Shown here one piece after another: positions 44,541-53,615 of a DNA stretch of 64,000 nucleotides. Under the pieces are notes generated by a model, which made no database searches, had not been told where the DNA came from, and saw only the letters and a program-made list of their open reading frames with translations. The DNA lies in contig NZ_NTLB01000001.1 of the NCBI RefSeq assembly GCF_002514725.1, positions 496,001-560,000 of the forward strand, in the 5' to 3' direction. The DNA comes from Mangrovitalea sediminis. GTDB lineage: Bacteria > Pseudomonadota > Gammaproteobacteria > Pseudomonadales > Oleiphilaceae. The number at the start of each line of letters is the position of its first letter. The stretch's first letter is position 1. Made by a program: the position numbers and the translations under genes.

Positions 44541-46058
44541 TCAATTCCCAAGAAATAAACGATAGGCAGGATCATCCGTCATTTCTTCGTACCGGAAGCC
44601 AATCCGCGCCAACATTCCCTGAAACTCCTCCAGCTCATCGTCCTCGACCTGAGCCCCCATCAGCACGCGACTGTAGGCGGCACCGTGGTTCCGATAATGG
44701 AACATGGAAATATTCCATCGGGTCCCCAGCGACATCAGGAACTTCATCAACGCACCCGGCCGCTCAGGAAACTCGAACTGGAAAACCCGTTCGTTGACCA
44801 CCGCTGGCGCATGCCCTCCGACCATATGTCGAATATGCTGCTTGGCCACGTCGTTGTCGGTCAGGTCCAGAACTGTGTACCCGGTATCATTCAGCTCCTT
44901 TACCAGTTCCTCGCGCCCCAGCCCGCCAGCCTGGATCTGCACGCCGACGAAGATGCGCGCATCCTGTTGATCGGAGTAGCGGTAGTTAAATTCCGTGATA
45001 TTGCGTTTGTGCAACGCCTTGATGAACATTTTAAAACTGCCGGGCCGCTCCGGAATGGTCACGGCCAGAATCGCTTCTCGCTCTTCACCAATCTCCGTGC
45101 GCTCTGAAACATAGCGCAGGCGGTCGAAGTTCATGTTGGCACCGCTGATGACACCGATCAGGTTCACTCCCTCGATCGCCTCACGCTGGGCATACTTTTT
45201 TATACCTGCCACCGCCAGCGCGCCGGCAGGCTCAGCGATAGAGCGCGTATCATCGAACACATCCTTGATCGCCGCGCAGATTTCGTCAGTGGTCACGGTG
45301 ATCACTTCGTCTACACAGGACCGGCAGATTTCCCAGGGATGCTTACCGATCTGACGCACAGCCACGCCATCGGCAAAGATACCGACTTCATCCAGCACCA
45401 CCCGCTTACCCGCCTTGAGGGCGGCCTGCAGGCAGTTGGAATCTTCCGGCTCAACACCGATAACCTTGACCTCGGGGCGCAGATACTTGATATAGGCCGC
45501 CATGCCCGCAATCAGGCCACCACCGCCAACGGGAATAAAGACGGCATGCAGCGGCTGGGTATGCTGCCAGAGCATCTCCATTGCCACGGTACCCTGCCCG
45601 GCGATAACCTCTTCGTCGTCGTAGGGCGGGATATAGGTCAGCCCCTTCTTCGCCACCAGCTCCTGGGCATAAGCCGACGCCTCATCGAAAGCGTCACCCT
45701 TAAGGACCACCTTGGCACCGTGGCCGCGTACCGAATTCACCTTGATCTCTGGCGTCGTCTGCGGCATGACAATGGTTGCCTTGATTCCCAGGCGATGCGC
45801 GGCCAACGCCACACCCTGCGCATGGTTTCCCGCCGACGCAGAAATGACGCCACGCTCCTTTTCTTCTTCCGACAACTGGCGAATCTTGTTGTAGGCACCA
45901 CGCAGCTTGAAGGAAAACACCGGCTGCAGGTCTTCACGTTTCAGCAGGATGGTATTATTGAAGCGACGGGAGAGGATACGGGCGTGGGTAATCGGCGATT
46001 CGACCGCCACATCGTACACCCGCGCATCCAGAATTTTCTTGATGTAGCGTTGTGGCAT
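44541..46058 (-). CDS. ilvA: Biosynthetic threonine deaminase
   Basis: Converts threonine to 2-oxobutanoate, the first step to isoleucine. 505 residues from ATG 46058, giving MPQRYIKKILDARVYDVAVESP as in pseudomonads; the open frame upstream is not coding. PLP binds Lys51 in FSFKLRGAYNKI, and GGGGLIAG holds the phosphate. Two C-terminal ACT-like domains (VTIPERPGSFKMFIKAL and FEFPERPGALMKFLMSL) give isoleucine/valine control, marking the biosynthetic type. It is divergent from rpiA. Confidence 0.96.
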   Translation of the reverse strand: MPQRYIKKILDARVYDVAVESPITHARILSRRFNNTILLKREDLQPVFSFKLRGAYNKIRQLSEEEKERGVISASAGNHAQGVALAAHRLGIKATIVMPQTTPEIKVNSVRGHGAKVVLKGDAFDEASAYAQELVAKKGLTYIPPYDDEEVIAGQGTVAMEMLWQHTQPLHAVFIPVGGGGLIAGMAAYIKYLRPEVKVIGVEPEDSNCLQAALKAGKRVVLDEVGIFADGVAVRQIGKHPWEICRSCVDEVITVTTDEICAAIKDVFDDTRSIAEPAGALAVAGIKKYAQREAIEGVNLIGVISGANMNFDRLRYVSERTEIGEEREAILAVTIPERPGSFKMFIKALHKRNITEFNYRYSDQQDARIFVGVQIQAGGLGREELVKELNDTGYTVLDLTDNDVAKQHIRHMVGGHAPAVVNERVFQFEFPERPGALMKFLMSLGTRWNISMFHYRNHGAAYSRVLMGAQVEDDELEEFQGMLARIGFRYEEMTDDPAYRLFLGN

Positions 46059-46210
46059 GACAGGAGACATCCCGGGAAGCGGCGTATTTGGGGTAAGAGC
46101 GCACCGCGCATGATTCCCGAGCACTCGGGCAAACAACGGTAACGCATAGCGAAGGCGCCATATTATGAACTTTTGGTCGCCCCCGTCTACAAGCAACCCG
46201 GCCCGACCGA

Positions 46211-46216
46211 TATAAT
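46211..46216 (+). promoter_or_regulatory. -10 box of rpiA
   Basis: A perfect TATAAT lies 36 bases upstream of the rpiA ATG in the divergent ilvA-rpiA gap. The -35 region (TACAAG) is poor. Confidence 0.4.
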
Positions 46217-46251
46217 AACCCGCACATTTGCTGGCTACTGGGGAACCGACC

Positions 46252-46932
46252 ATGAATCAGGACGCACTCAAACAGGCCGTTGCCCAGGCCGCACTGGACT
46301 ACCTTCTGCCTCGCCTTGGCGCCGAAAGCGTTGTCGGGATCGGTACCGGCAGCACCGCCAACCACTTTATCGATCTGCTCGGCGCCCACAAGGCACGCTT
46401 CGACGGGGCCGTCGCCAGCTCCGAGGAAAGTGCCCGCCGCTTGCGCGACCACGGCATCAGCGTCTACGACCTCAACAGCGTGAAAGACCTGAGTTTCTAT
46501 GTCGATGGCGCCGACGAAACCAACCCGCACCTGGAGCTGATCAAGGGCGGCGGCGCCGCGCTGACACGCGAGAAAATCGTTGCGGCTGTCGCCAAGCAAT
46601 TCATCTGCATCGTCGACGAAAGCAAACAGGTCGAGCGACTGGGCACCTTTCCACTGCCTGTCGAAGTCATCCCCATGGCCCGCAGCTATGTCGCTCGCGA
46701 AATCGTCAAGCTCGGCGGCGACCCGGTTTATCGGGAAGGTGTCGTGACCGACAATGGCAACGTCATTCTCGACGTGCACAACATGGACTTGGGGCGCCCC
46801 ATCCATGTTGAAGAACAGTTGAACCAGATTGTCGGCGTGGTGACCAACGGACTCTTTGCGCGGCGCCCGGCCGATGTATTGCTGGTTGGACGGCCTTCCG
46901 GAGTGGAGACGATTGAGCGGATCAAGGGGTAA
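46252..46932 (+). CDS. rpiA: Ribose-5-phosphate isomerase A
   Basis: 226 residues from ATG 46252 (GGGGA upstream). [43 protein letters not shown] (catalytic Asp/Glu/Lys) and LPVEVIPMA are family marks. It interconverts ribose- and ribulose-5-phosphate in the pentose phosphate pathway. Divergent from ilvA, as in many gammaproteobacteria; a strong terminator follows at 47005. Confidence 0.97.
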   Translation: MNQDALKQAVAQAALDYLLPRLGAESVVGIGTGSTANHFIDLLGAHKARFDGAVASSEESARRLRDHGISVYDLNSVKDLSFYVDGADETNPHLELIKGGGAALTREKIVAAVAKQFICIVDESKQVERLGTFPLPVEVIPMARSYVAREIVKLGGDPVYREGVVTDNGNVILDVHNMDLGRPIHVEEQLNQIVGVVTNGLFARRPADVLLVGRPSGVETIERIKG

Positions 46933-47004
46933 GCCTCTACCCTTTGAAGCACACAACTCCAGATAGGGCGCAATAACCGCGCCCTGCGAATGCAGTCAAT
47001 TGCC

Positions 47005-47035
47005 ACAAAAAAGGGCGCCTGACGGCGCCCTTTTT
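47005..47035. terminator. Strong bidirectional terminator
   Basis: AAGGGCGCC (47011-47019) pairs with GGCGCCCTT (47024-47032) around a TGAC loop, with A and T runs on the two sides. It closes rpiA on plus and pycB on minus. Confidence 0.9.
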
Positions 47036-47053
47036 CCTTCGTCAGCCGACGTC

Positions 47054-48859
47054 TTAAGCCGACTCGATCTCGATCAACACCTCTGATGGCGTAACGCGAT
47101 CGCCTTTCTTGATATGCGTCGCGACGACCTTACCGCCAATCGGCGCCTTGACCTCGGTTTCCATCTTCATGGCTTCGATGATCAGGACCGGATCGCCGGC
47201 TTCGACCATATCGCCTTCCTTGACCAGCACATCCACAATGTTACCCGGCATACTGGTAGTGACATGACCTTCGGCCGAGGCCTTGGCCCGCTTGCCGCCA
47301 CCGCTACCTTCCGTGTTGAACTCAGCCAGCGTCTCCAGGTTCACTTCTTCCGGCATACCATCGACGGTCATATAGAAGCGGCTTTCCTTGTCGCTGCTCG
47401 GGCTGACCCCCGTGATATGCACATCGTAGGTTTCACCGTGCACCGTCACCTTGAACTCGGTGGACACGCTACCCATCGCCTTCATCGTCGGCTTCGGCTC
47501 CAGCGGCTCCGGCTGCAGGGTACCGGCCTTACGCTGCTCCAGGTAAGTCCGCGCCTGGTCAGGGAACATAGCAAACGTCAGCACGTCCTCTTCGGACTCC
47601 GCCAACTCACCGATCTCATCCTTCAGTTTATGCAGTTCACGGGGCAAGAGGTCTGCCGGGCGCACATCGATCAGGTCTTCCATACCCACGGCGCGCTGCC
47701 GCAGGTCCTCATCCACCTTGCCGGGAGCCTGGCCATACCAGCCCTGCAGATACTTTTTCACTTCATTGGTGATGTTCTCGTAGCGCTTGCCGCTAAGTAC
47801 GTTAATCACCGCCTGGGTACCAACGATCTGCGAGGTTGGCGTCACCAGCGGCGGGAAGCCGAGATCTTCGCGAACACGGGGAATTTCCTCGAAGACATCA
47901 CGAATTTTCTCCAGCGCGCCCTGCTCCTTCAGCTGATTCGCCAGGTTGGACATCATGCCACCCGGCACCTGGCTGAGCAGCACGGTGGTGTCGACGCCGT
48001 TGTACTCGCTCTCGAACTGGTGGTACTTCTTGCGAACCTCACGGAAATGCTGGGTGATCTTGTCCAGCGTCACCAGATCGAGTCCGGTTTCATAGCCGGC
48101 ATCTTCCAGCGCCGCCACCAAGGTCTCGGTGGGCGGATGGCTTGTGCCGCCGGCGAAGGCGGACAATGCCGTATCGATATGGTCGACACCCGCTTCCACA
48201 GCGGCCCACTGGCACATCGTCGCCATGCCGGACGTGTAGTGCGAGTGCAGGAATACCGGCAGATTGAGGCTCTTCTTGAGCGCGCTCACCAGATCCGCCG
48301 TGATTTTTGGCGTCAGCAGGCCGGCCATATCCTTGATGGCGATACTGTCACAGCCCATATCCGCCATCGCTTTGGCCTGATCGAGGAACATCTCGATCGT
48401 GTGCACCGGACTGGTCGTGTAGCAGATGGTTCCCTGGGCATGCTTGCCGGCCTTCTTCACGGCCTTGATGCTGGTTTCCAGGTTACGCACATCGTTCAAC
48501 GCATCGAAGACACGGAAGACGTCGATCCCGTTATCGGCGGCTTTCTGCACAAAGGCTTCAACCACGTCGTCGGCATAATGCCGGTACCCCAGCAAATTCT
48601 GACCGCGCAACAGCATCTGCAAGCGCGTATTGGGCAGCGCTGCCCGCAGCTGGCGCAGGCGTTCCCAGGGGTCTTCCTTGAGGAAGCGCACACAGGCATC
48701 GAAGGTGGCTCCGCCCCAACACTCGAGCGACCAGTAACCGGCCTTGTCCAGGAGTTCGCAGGCCGGAAGCATGTCCTCGGTACGCATGCGGGTCGCGATC
48801 AGAGACTGGTGTGCATCCCGCAGGATGACATCGGTAATATGGATCTTGCGCTTTGCCAT
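47054..48859 (-). CDS. pycB: Pyruvate carboxylase subunit B (carboxyltransferase with biotin domain)
   Basis: 601 residues. The carboxyltransferase barrel has VILRDAHQSLIATRMRTEDM, WGGATFDACVRFLKEDPW and LPVFLHSHYTSGMA; the conserved carboxylase domain follows; the C-terminus has the biotin site IIEAMKMETEVKAPIGG. The layout equals oxaloacetate decarboxylase alpha, but the adjacent biotin carboxylase gene and absent OadB/OadG in the window make two-subunit pyruvate carboxylase the better call. It restores oxaloacetate for the TCA cycle. It follows pycA by 21 bases. Confidence 0.88.
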   Translation of the reverse strand: MAKRKIHITDVILRDAHQSLIATRMRTEDMLPACELLDKAGYWSLECWGGATFDACVRFLKEDPWERLRQLRAALPNTRLQMLLRGQNLLGYRHYADDVVEAFVQKAADNGIDVFRVFDALNDVRNLETSIKAVKKAGKHAQGTICYTTSPVHTIEMFLDQAKAMADMGCDSIAIKDMAGLLTPKITADLVSALKKSLNLPVFLHSHYTSGMATMCQWAAVEAGVDHIDTALSAFAGGTSHPPTETLVAALEDAGYETGLDLVTLDKITQHFREVRKKYHQFESEYNGVDTTVLLSQVPGGMMSNLANQLKEQGALEKIRDVFEEIPRVREDLGFPPLVTPTSQIVGTQAVINVLSGKRYENITNEVKKYLQGWYGQAPGKVDEDLRQRAVGMEDLIDVRPADLLPRELHKLKDEIGELAESEEDVLTFAMFPDQARTYLEQRKAGTLQPEPLEPKPTMKAMGSVSTEFKVTVHGETYDVHITGVSPSSDKESRFYMTVDGMPEEVNLETLAEFNTEGSGGGKRAKASAEGHVTTSMPGNIVDVLVKEGDMVEAGDPVLIIEAMKMETEVKAPIGGKVVATHIKKGDRVTPSEVLIEIESA

Positions 48860-48880
48860 GGTGTGAATTCTCCTTTCGCC

Positions 48881-50302
48881 TTACAGGCCGGCCTGGGCGG
48901 CAATCGTGGCAGCCAGCGCCGCCGCCAGGGACTCCGGGCGCCGCTTGATGCTGTATTGGGTCAATTCCGGGTGCGCTTCGACAAAACCGGTGTTGAACGA
49001 ACCCGAACGGAACTCCTCGTGCTTGAGGATTTCCTGATAATAGGGAATCGTCGTCTTGATCCCGAAAATCGACATATCGTTCAGCGCCCGCTGCGAGCGC
49101 TCGATCAGTTCCTGCCAATCCATGGCCCAGACAATCAGCTTCGCGCACATGGAGTCGTAATAGGGCGGAATTTCATACCCGGTGTAGATAGCCGCATCAG
49201 TGCGCACACCGGGACCACCCGGGGAGTAGTAGCGACTGATTCTACCGAAGCTGGGCAAGAACCCGTTTTTGGGGTCCTCCGCATTGATACGGAACTGGGC
49301 CGCAAACCCCTTGTAGGCGATATCTTCCTGCTTGAAACGCAACGCTTCACCAGCGGCAATGCGGATCTGTTCCTTGACGATGTCTACCCCGGTGATCTGC
49401 TCCGTGATGGTGTGTTCGACCTGGACGCGGGTGTTCATTTCCATGAAATAGAAATCGCCGTTGTCCGCCAGCAGGAATTCGACGGTGCCTGCGTTTTCGT
49501 AGCCCACTTCGCGGGAGACGCGCACGGCAAGATCACCGATATACTGGCGCTGCGCCTCATCGAGCTGTGGCGACGGCGCCAATTCGATCAGCTTCTGGTT
49601 ACGCCGCTGGATCGAGCAATCCCGCTCAAACAGGTGAATAACGTTACCGTGGCTGTCGGCCAGCACCTGCACCTCGATGTGGCGCGGATTGACGATGCAC
49701 TTCTCCAAAAACACATCAGCGCTGCCAAAGGCCTTGGTTGCCTCGGAGATGACCCGCTCGTAGTTCTGACGCAGCTCTTTCTCGTCATTACAGCGGCGAA
49801 TACCCCGGCCGCCGCCACCCGAGGTGGCTTTGAGCATGACCGGATAACCGATCGCCTCGGCCTGTTTGACCGCATCATCCAGGTCACGCAGGTTGCCCTT
49901 GGAGCCCGGTGTCACCGGCACACCAGCCGCAATAGCGGCGGTGCGGGCTTCCGTCTTGTCCCCCATCTTGCGAATCACGTCTGCAGAAGGGCCGATAAAA
50001 CGAATCCCCCGCTCACGGCACACCGCAGCCAGCGTGGCATTTTCCGAGAGGAAACCATAACCCGGATGCAAGGCATCACAGCCGGTTTCCACGGCGAGAT
50101 TAACGATATGGTGCGGGTTGAGATACCCGGTCAGCGGATCGGCGCCGATGGAGTGCGCCTCATCAGCTTTCTTAACGTGTAACGCATAACGATCCGCCTC
50201 CGAATGAATGGCGACCGCCTTGATGCCCATCTCCTGACAGGCCCGCGCAATACGCACGGCGATTTCGCCTCGATTGGCGATCAAAACCTTCCTGATTTTC
50301 AT
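48881..50302 (-). CDS. pycA: Pyruvate carboxylase subunit A (biotin carboxylase)
   Basis: 473 residues from ATG 50302 (GGGGAGAG upstream), not the long open frame. [25 protein letters not shown], the ATP-grasp site TSGGGGRGIRRC, and [25 protein letters not shown] are biotin carboxylase hallmarks. A true accC lies separately at 58678 beside accB, so this copy works with PycB in anaplerotic CO2 fixation onto biotin. The upstream gap holds a palindromic operator candidate and a divergent acyl-CoA dehydrogenase. Confidence 0.9.
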   Translation of the reverse strand: MKIRKVLIANRGEIAVRIARACQEMGIKAVAIHSEADRYALHVKKADEAHSIGADPLTGYLNPHHIVNLAVETGCDALHPGYGFLSENATLAAVCRERGIRFIGPSADVIRKMGDKTEARTAAIAAGVPVTPGSKGNLRDLDDAVKQAEAIGYPVMLKATSGGGGRGIRRCNDEKELRQNYERVISEATKAFGSADVFLEKCIVNPRHIEVQVLADSHGNVIHLFERDCSIQRRNQKLIELAPSPQLDEAQRQYIGDLAVRVSREVGYENAGTVEFLLADNGDFYFMEMNTRVQVEHTITEQITGVDIVKEQIRIAAGEALRFKQEDIAYKGFAAQFRINAEDPKNGFLPSFGRISRYYSPGGPGVRTDAAIYTGYEIPPYYDSMCAKLIVWAMDWQELIERSQRALNDMSIFGIKTTIPYYQEILKHEEFRSGSFNTGFVEAHPELTQYSIKRRPESLAAALAATIAAQAGL

Positions 50303-50471
50303 CTGAGATACTCTCCCCGGTGGGCAGGAAGTGGTTGTTCCGGACGCTAATCCCCAGACCGACAGACACAGGACCCTGTCCCGTACCAATGCTGTCGGCA
50401 CTAGCAACTCTAGAGCGCCCGGCGATTGCAAACAACGAATAATGCCATGATTCCAACCCGCCTGCCTACAA

Positions 50472-50491
50472 CCAAGCGCTTGCTTGGTTTT
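50472..50491. promoter_or_regulatory. Perfect inverted repeat in the pycA - acyl-CoA dehydrogenase gap
   Basis: AACCAAGC (50472-50479) and GCTTGGTT (50484-50491) form an 8-bp inverted repeat with a 4-base spacer, followed by a T run. Between divergent starts it is more likely a TetR-type operator, as seen ahead of many fatty-acid genes, than a terminator. The regulator is not in the window. Confidence 0.5.
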
Positions 50492-50550
50492 TGTGTTTGG
50501 GGCAGACTCAATAGCTAATTACCCTTATCGCTCACTGCAAGGAGAGCCCC

Positions 50551-51696
50551 ATGTCCAACACCGAATATTTTTCGGAGACCCACAACCAAGCCAGGGAAAT
50601 GGCCAGACGCTTTGTTGCCCGGCATATCCTCCCGCATATCGATGACTGGGAAGAACAGGGAGAGTTCCCGAGGGAACTTTACCACCAGGCAGGAGAGGCT
50701 GGCCTCCTGGGCATCGGTTATCCGGAGAAGTTCGGCGGCAGCGGCGAGGGAGACCTTTTCCTGAAGATAGCCGTCAGCGAGGAGCTGTTGCGCTCCACGT
50801 CAGGCGGACTCGTGGCCGGACTGGGCTCACTGGATATTGCCCTGCCCCCCATCGTCCAGTGGGCCAGGCCCGAGGTTCGCGACCGGGTGGTTCCGGACGT
50901 ACTCGCCGGTAGGAAAATTGCCGCTCTCGCGGTTACCGAACCCGACGGCGGATCGGACGTGGCCCGCCTCAAAACCCGTGCCGTTCGCGACGGCGACCAT
51001 TATCGGGTTTCCGGCAGCAAGACCTTTATCACCAGCGGTATTCGGGCAGATTACTACACTGTCGCCGTACGCACCGGCGACGAGGGGCATGGCGGCATCA
51101 GCCTGCTGCTGATCGAGAAAGGGACCCCGGGCTTCAGTGTCGGCCGCAAACTGAACAAGATGGGCTGGTGGGCCAGTGATACCGCTGAACTCTTCTTCGA
51201 CGACTGCCGGGTGCCCGCAGAAAACCTGATCGGCCAGGAAAATGCCGGCTTCATCGCCATCATGGCCAACTTCCTGCGCGAGCGCCTGATGCTCAGCGTC
51301 ATGGCCTACATGACAGCCGAACTGGCACTGGAGGCCTCCCTGGAATACACCCGCAGCCGTAAGGCCTTCGGCCGCACCGTCGCCGGCTTTCAGGTGACCC
51401 GGCACAAACTGGTGGACATGGCCACCGATGTCGATCTGGCCCGCGAATACACATACCGCTGCGCGGCCTTGATGCAAGCCCGGAAAAACCCGATACGACA
51501 GGTCGCCATGGCAAAGAACTTTGCCACCGAGGCCTGCGAGCGCGTCACCCGCGAAGCCGTGCAACTGCATGGTGGCATGGGCTATATGCGGGAGTCTGTG
51601 GTCGAACGCCTATACCGGGATGCCCGTATCCTTGCGATCGGCGGCGGCACGACTGAGATCATGAAAGAGCTGATCGCCAAGCAAATGGGCCTCTAG
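50551..51696 (+). CDS. Acyl-CoA dehydrogenase
   Basis: 381 residues with the full FAD domain layout. LAVTEPDGGSDVARLKTRAV and the catalytic-loop region ERLMLSVMAYMTAELALEASLEY follow the family, and the C-terminus QLHGGMGYMRESVVERLYRDARILAIGGGTTEIMKEL fits medium/long-chain or branched enzymes. It oxidises acyl-CoA to enoyl-CoA, passing electrons to ETF. AAGGAG precedes the ATG. It suits an alkane and fatty-acid user; the chain preference is not predictable. Confidence 0.92.
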   Translation: MSNTEYFSETHNQAREMARRFVARHILPHIDDWEEQGEFPRELYHQAGEAGLLGIGYPEKFGGSGEGDLFLKIAVSEELLRSTSGGLVAGLGSLDIALPPIVQWARPEVRDRVVPDVLAGRKIAALAVTEPDGGSDVARLKTRAVRDGDHYRVSGSKTFITSGIRADYYTVAVRTGDEGHGGISLLLIEKGTPGFSVGRKLNKMGWWASDTAELFFDDCRVPAENLIGQENAGFIAIMANFLRERLMLSVMAYMTAELALEASLEYTRSRKAFGRTVAGFQVTRHKLVDMATDVDLAREYTYRCAALMQARKNPIRQVAMAKNFATEACERVTREAVQLHGGMGYMRESVVERLYRDARILAIGGGTTEIMKELIAKQMGL

Positions 51697-51760
51697 GGCA
51701 GGCTGACGTCCAGAAGGCAACCGGGTTTCCCCGGCGGTTTCTCAGGCACCGCCCATCCCG

Positions 51761-51766
51761 TATAAT
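51761..51766 (+). promoter_or_regulatory. -10 box of ppa
   Basis: A perfect TATAAT 46 bases upstream of the ppa ATG; the -35 region (TTTCTC) is poor. Confidence 0.45.
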
Positions 51767-51811
51767 CACGCCACCTCGTATTCATAAACCCGGCTCAGAA
51801 AGGACAACAAC

Positions 51812-52345
51812 ATGCTTTTCGACAACATCCCCGCGGGCAAGAATCCACCGGACGATATCTACGTCGTCATCGAAATTCCGGCCAACAGCTCGCCGATCAA
51901 GTACGAAATCGACAAGGAGATGGGCGCTGTATTGGTAGACCGCTTCATGTCTACCCCCATGTTCTACCCTGCCAACTACGGCTTTATCCCCCATACCCTG
52001 GCGGATGATGGCGACCCTCTGGATGTTCTGGTTGTCACGCCCTACCCGGTCATTCCCGGCTCCATTGTCCGCTGTCGCCCAATCGGCATGCTGCACATGG
52101 AAGACGAAGCCGGCGAAGATGCCAAGCTGGTTGCGGTTCCTCACGACAAGCTGTCCACCCTGTACCATGAAGTCAAAGAGGTCGAAGACCTGCCATTGCT
52201 GCTGCGCGAGCAGATCAAGCACTTCTTTGAGAACTACAAGGATCTGGAGCACGGCAAGTGGGTCAAGGTGCGCGACTGGGACGACGCAAACGCCGCGCGC
52301 GAAGCCATCATGAAATCTGTGGATGCCTACAACGCCGGCAAGTAA
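51812..52345 (+). CDS. ppa: Inorganic pyrophosphatase
   Basis: 177 residues, family [45 protein letters not shown] (Asp cluster for magnesium) and [17 protein letters not shown] are family marks. It removes pyrophosphate from biosynthetic reactions. AGAAAGGA before the ATG; a terminator at 52367 follows. Confidence 0.97.
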   Translation: MLFDNIPAGKNPPDDIYVVIEIPANSSPIKYEIDKEMGAVLVDRFMSTPMFYPANYGFIPHTLADDGDPLDVLVVTPYPVIPGSIVRCRPIGMLHMEDEAGEDAKLVAVPHDKLSTLYHEVKEVEDLPLLLREQIKHFFENYKDLEHGKWVKVRDWDDANAAREAIMKSVDAYNAGK

Positions 52346-52366
52346 TCCGAACCGGTTGGCATCAAC

Positions 52367-52397
52367 AAAAAGAGCAGCCCATGGCTGCTCTTTTTTT
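52367..52397. terminator. Rho-independent terminator
   Basis: AGAGCAGCC (52371-52379) pairs with GGCTGCTCT (52383-52391) around CAT, with a T7 run. It ends ppa and, reading the other way, could end the DUF2333 gene. Confidence 0.9.
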
Positions 52398-52435
52398 ATT
52401 CCCGATTCCCTGTATCTGTCTGCCGAGACAGGATC

Positions 52436-53494
52436 TCAACCTTGGGCCAGCAGGGATCTCAGGTCGATGATGGCCGCATTGGCCCGAGACAGGTAGGAAG
52501 CCATTGTCAACGAATGGTTGGCCAGGACCCCAAAACCGCTGCCATTGAGAATCATCGGGCTCCAGATCGGCTCCTGCGTCGCCTTCAACTCAAGAATAAT
52601 CTGTTGAAAGCTGACCAGCGCATTCTTATCCACCAGCACACCATGGAAGTCGACCTCCGCGGCCTCCAGCAATTCAATCAGCGCCCATGACTGGCCACGC
52701 GCCTCATAGAAAACGTCATCGATCTTGGTCCAGGGTGTCTGCACATATTCGGAAGCCGGTTGTTCCGTCGACTGCCGCGCGCCCTTGTCACCCTTCATCG
52801 CTGCATTCAGTTCGACATTGCCCACACTTTGACTCAGGCGCCGGGAAAGGCTGCCGAGACGGGACTGCACGTCTCCCAACCAGGCATTAAGGTTATCCGA
52901 TCGAGCATAGAACTGTGCCTGCGGCTGTTTGGGGTCAGACAACCGCAGCAGGTAACCGCGCAAGGCTCTCAGGCCTCGGCGATACTCACCCTCCGTAGAC
53001 GGAATCGCCCAACTGTTGTTATCGAAATTCAGCTGCGGCTCAGCCACGGTGAGGTCCTTATCCTCTGCGGACTGGCTCTGGGAGCGGCTCATATCGCGGC
53101 GCAACGCCCGTGCCATGTCGCGCATCTGCACCAGGACGCCGTATTCCCAGTTTGGCATATTGTCCAGCCAGACCCCCGGCGGAAAGATATCGTTGGAAAG
53201 GTATCCCCCGGGCTTGGTGAGCAGGACATCTCCCATATGAATCAGGGTCGCGGTGGTCGTGAAACCGATAACGACCTTTCGATTGTTTTGCTGCGCCATG
53301 TCGGCCGCCACCTTCTGGACGGAAAACAACGGCGGCTCGGAACTCCAATACATCCCCAGGATGATGGTTACCACCAGGTACAGGGCCACTACCACCCCGA
53401 TAATCCGCGCAATATGACGTCCACCAACAAAATCCTGGAGACTTTCCCAGCGCTCACCCAGAGCCGCAGTAATTCGATGCCACATGATTGTCAT
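52436..53494 (-). CDS. DUF2333 inner-membrane protein
   Basis: 352 residues with one N-terminal membrane helix (about 28-47, IIGVVVALYLVVTIILGMYW) and a large periplasmic part: SEPPLFSVQKVA, GFTTTATLIHMGDVLLTKPGGYLSNDIFPPG and RALRGYLLRLSDPKQPQAQF. These fit DUF2333, common in marine gammaproteobacteria with unknown function. It is followed on the same strand, after 120 bases upstream, by the LapD-like gene, a possible envelope-function neighbour. Confidence 0.85.
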   Translation of the reverse strand: MTIMWHRITAALGERWESLQDFVGGRHIARIIGVVVALYLVVTIILGMYWSSEPPLFSVQKVAADMAQQNNRKVVIGFTTTATLIHMGDVLLTKPGGYLSNDIFPPGVWLDNMPNWEYGVLVQMRDMARALRRDMSRSQSQSAEDKDLTVAEPQLNFDNNSWAIPSTEGEYRRGLRALRGYLLRLSDPKQPQAQFYARSDNLNAWLGDVQSRLGSLSRRLSQSVGNVELNAAMKGDKGARQSTEQPASEYVQTPWTKIDDVFYEARGQSWALIELLEAAEVDFHGVLVDKNALVSFQQIILELKATQEPIWSPMILNGSGFGVLANHSLTMASYLSRANAAIIDLRSLLAQG

Positions 53495-53615
53495 TTTCCT
53501 GATTCAATACGTTGCCGGCCTCTGTATCAGGACCGGTTCGCAGACAGCGCCGCACACACACCTTGCCGGAAACAGATAATCCCGGGCAACCGTAACGGGT
53601 CAAGAAAACCGCTGA

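Noticed and set aside
47114-50182. 1022-residue plus-strand open frame
   Set aside because: It is antisense to pycB and pycA; long antisense frames are common in GC-rich genes and it has no motif.
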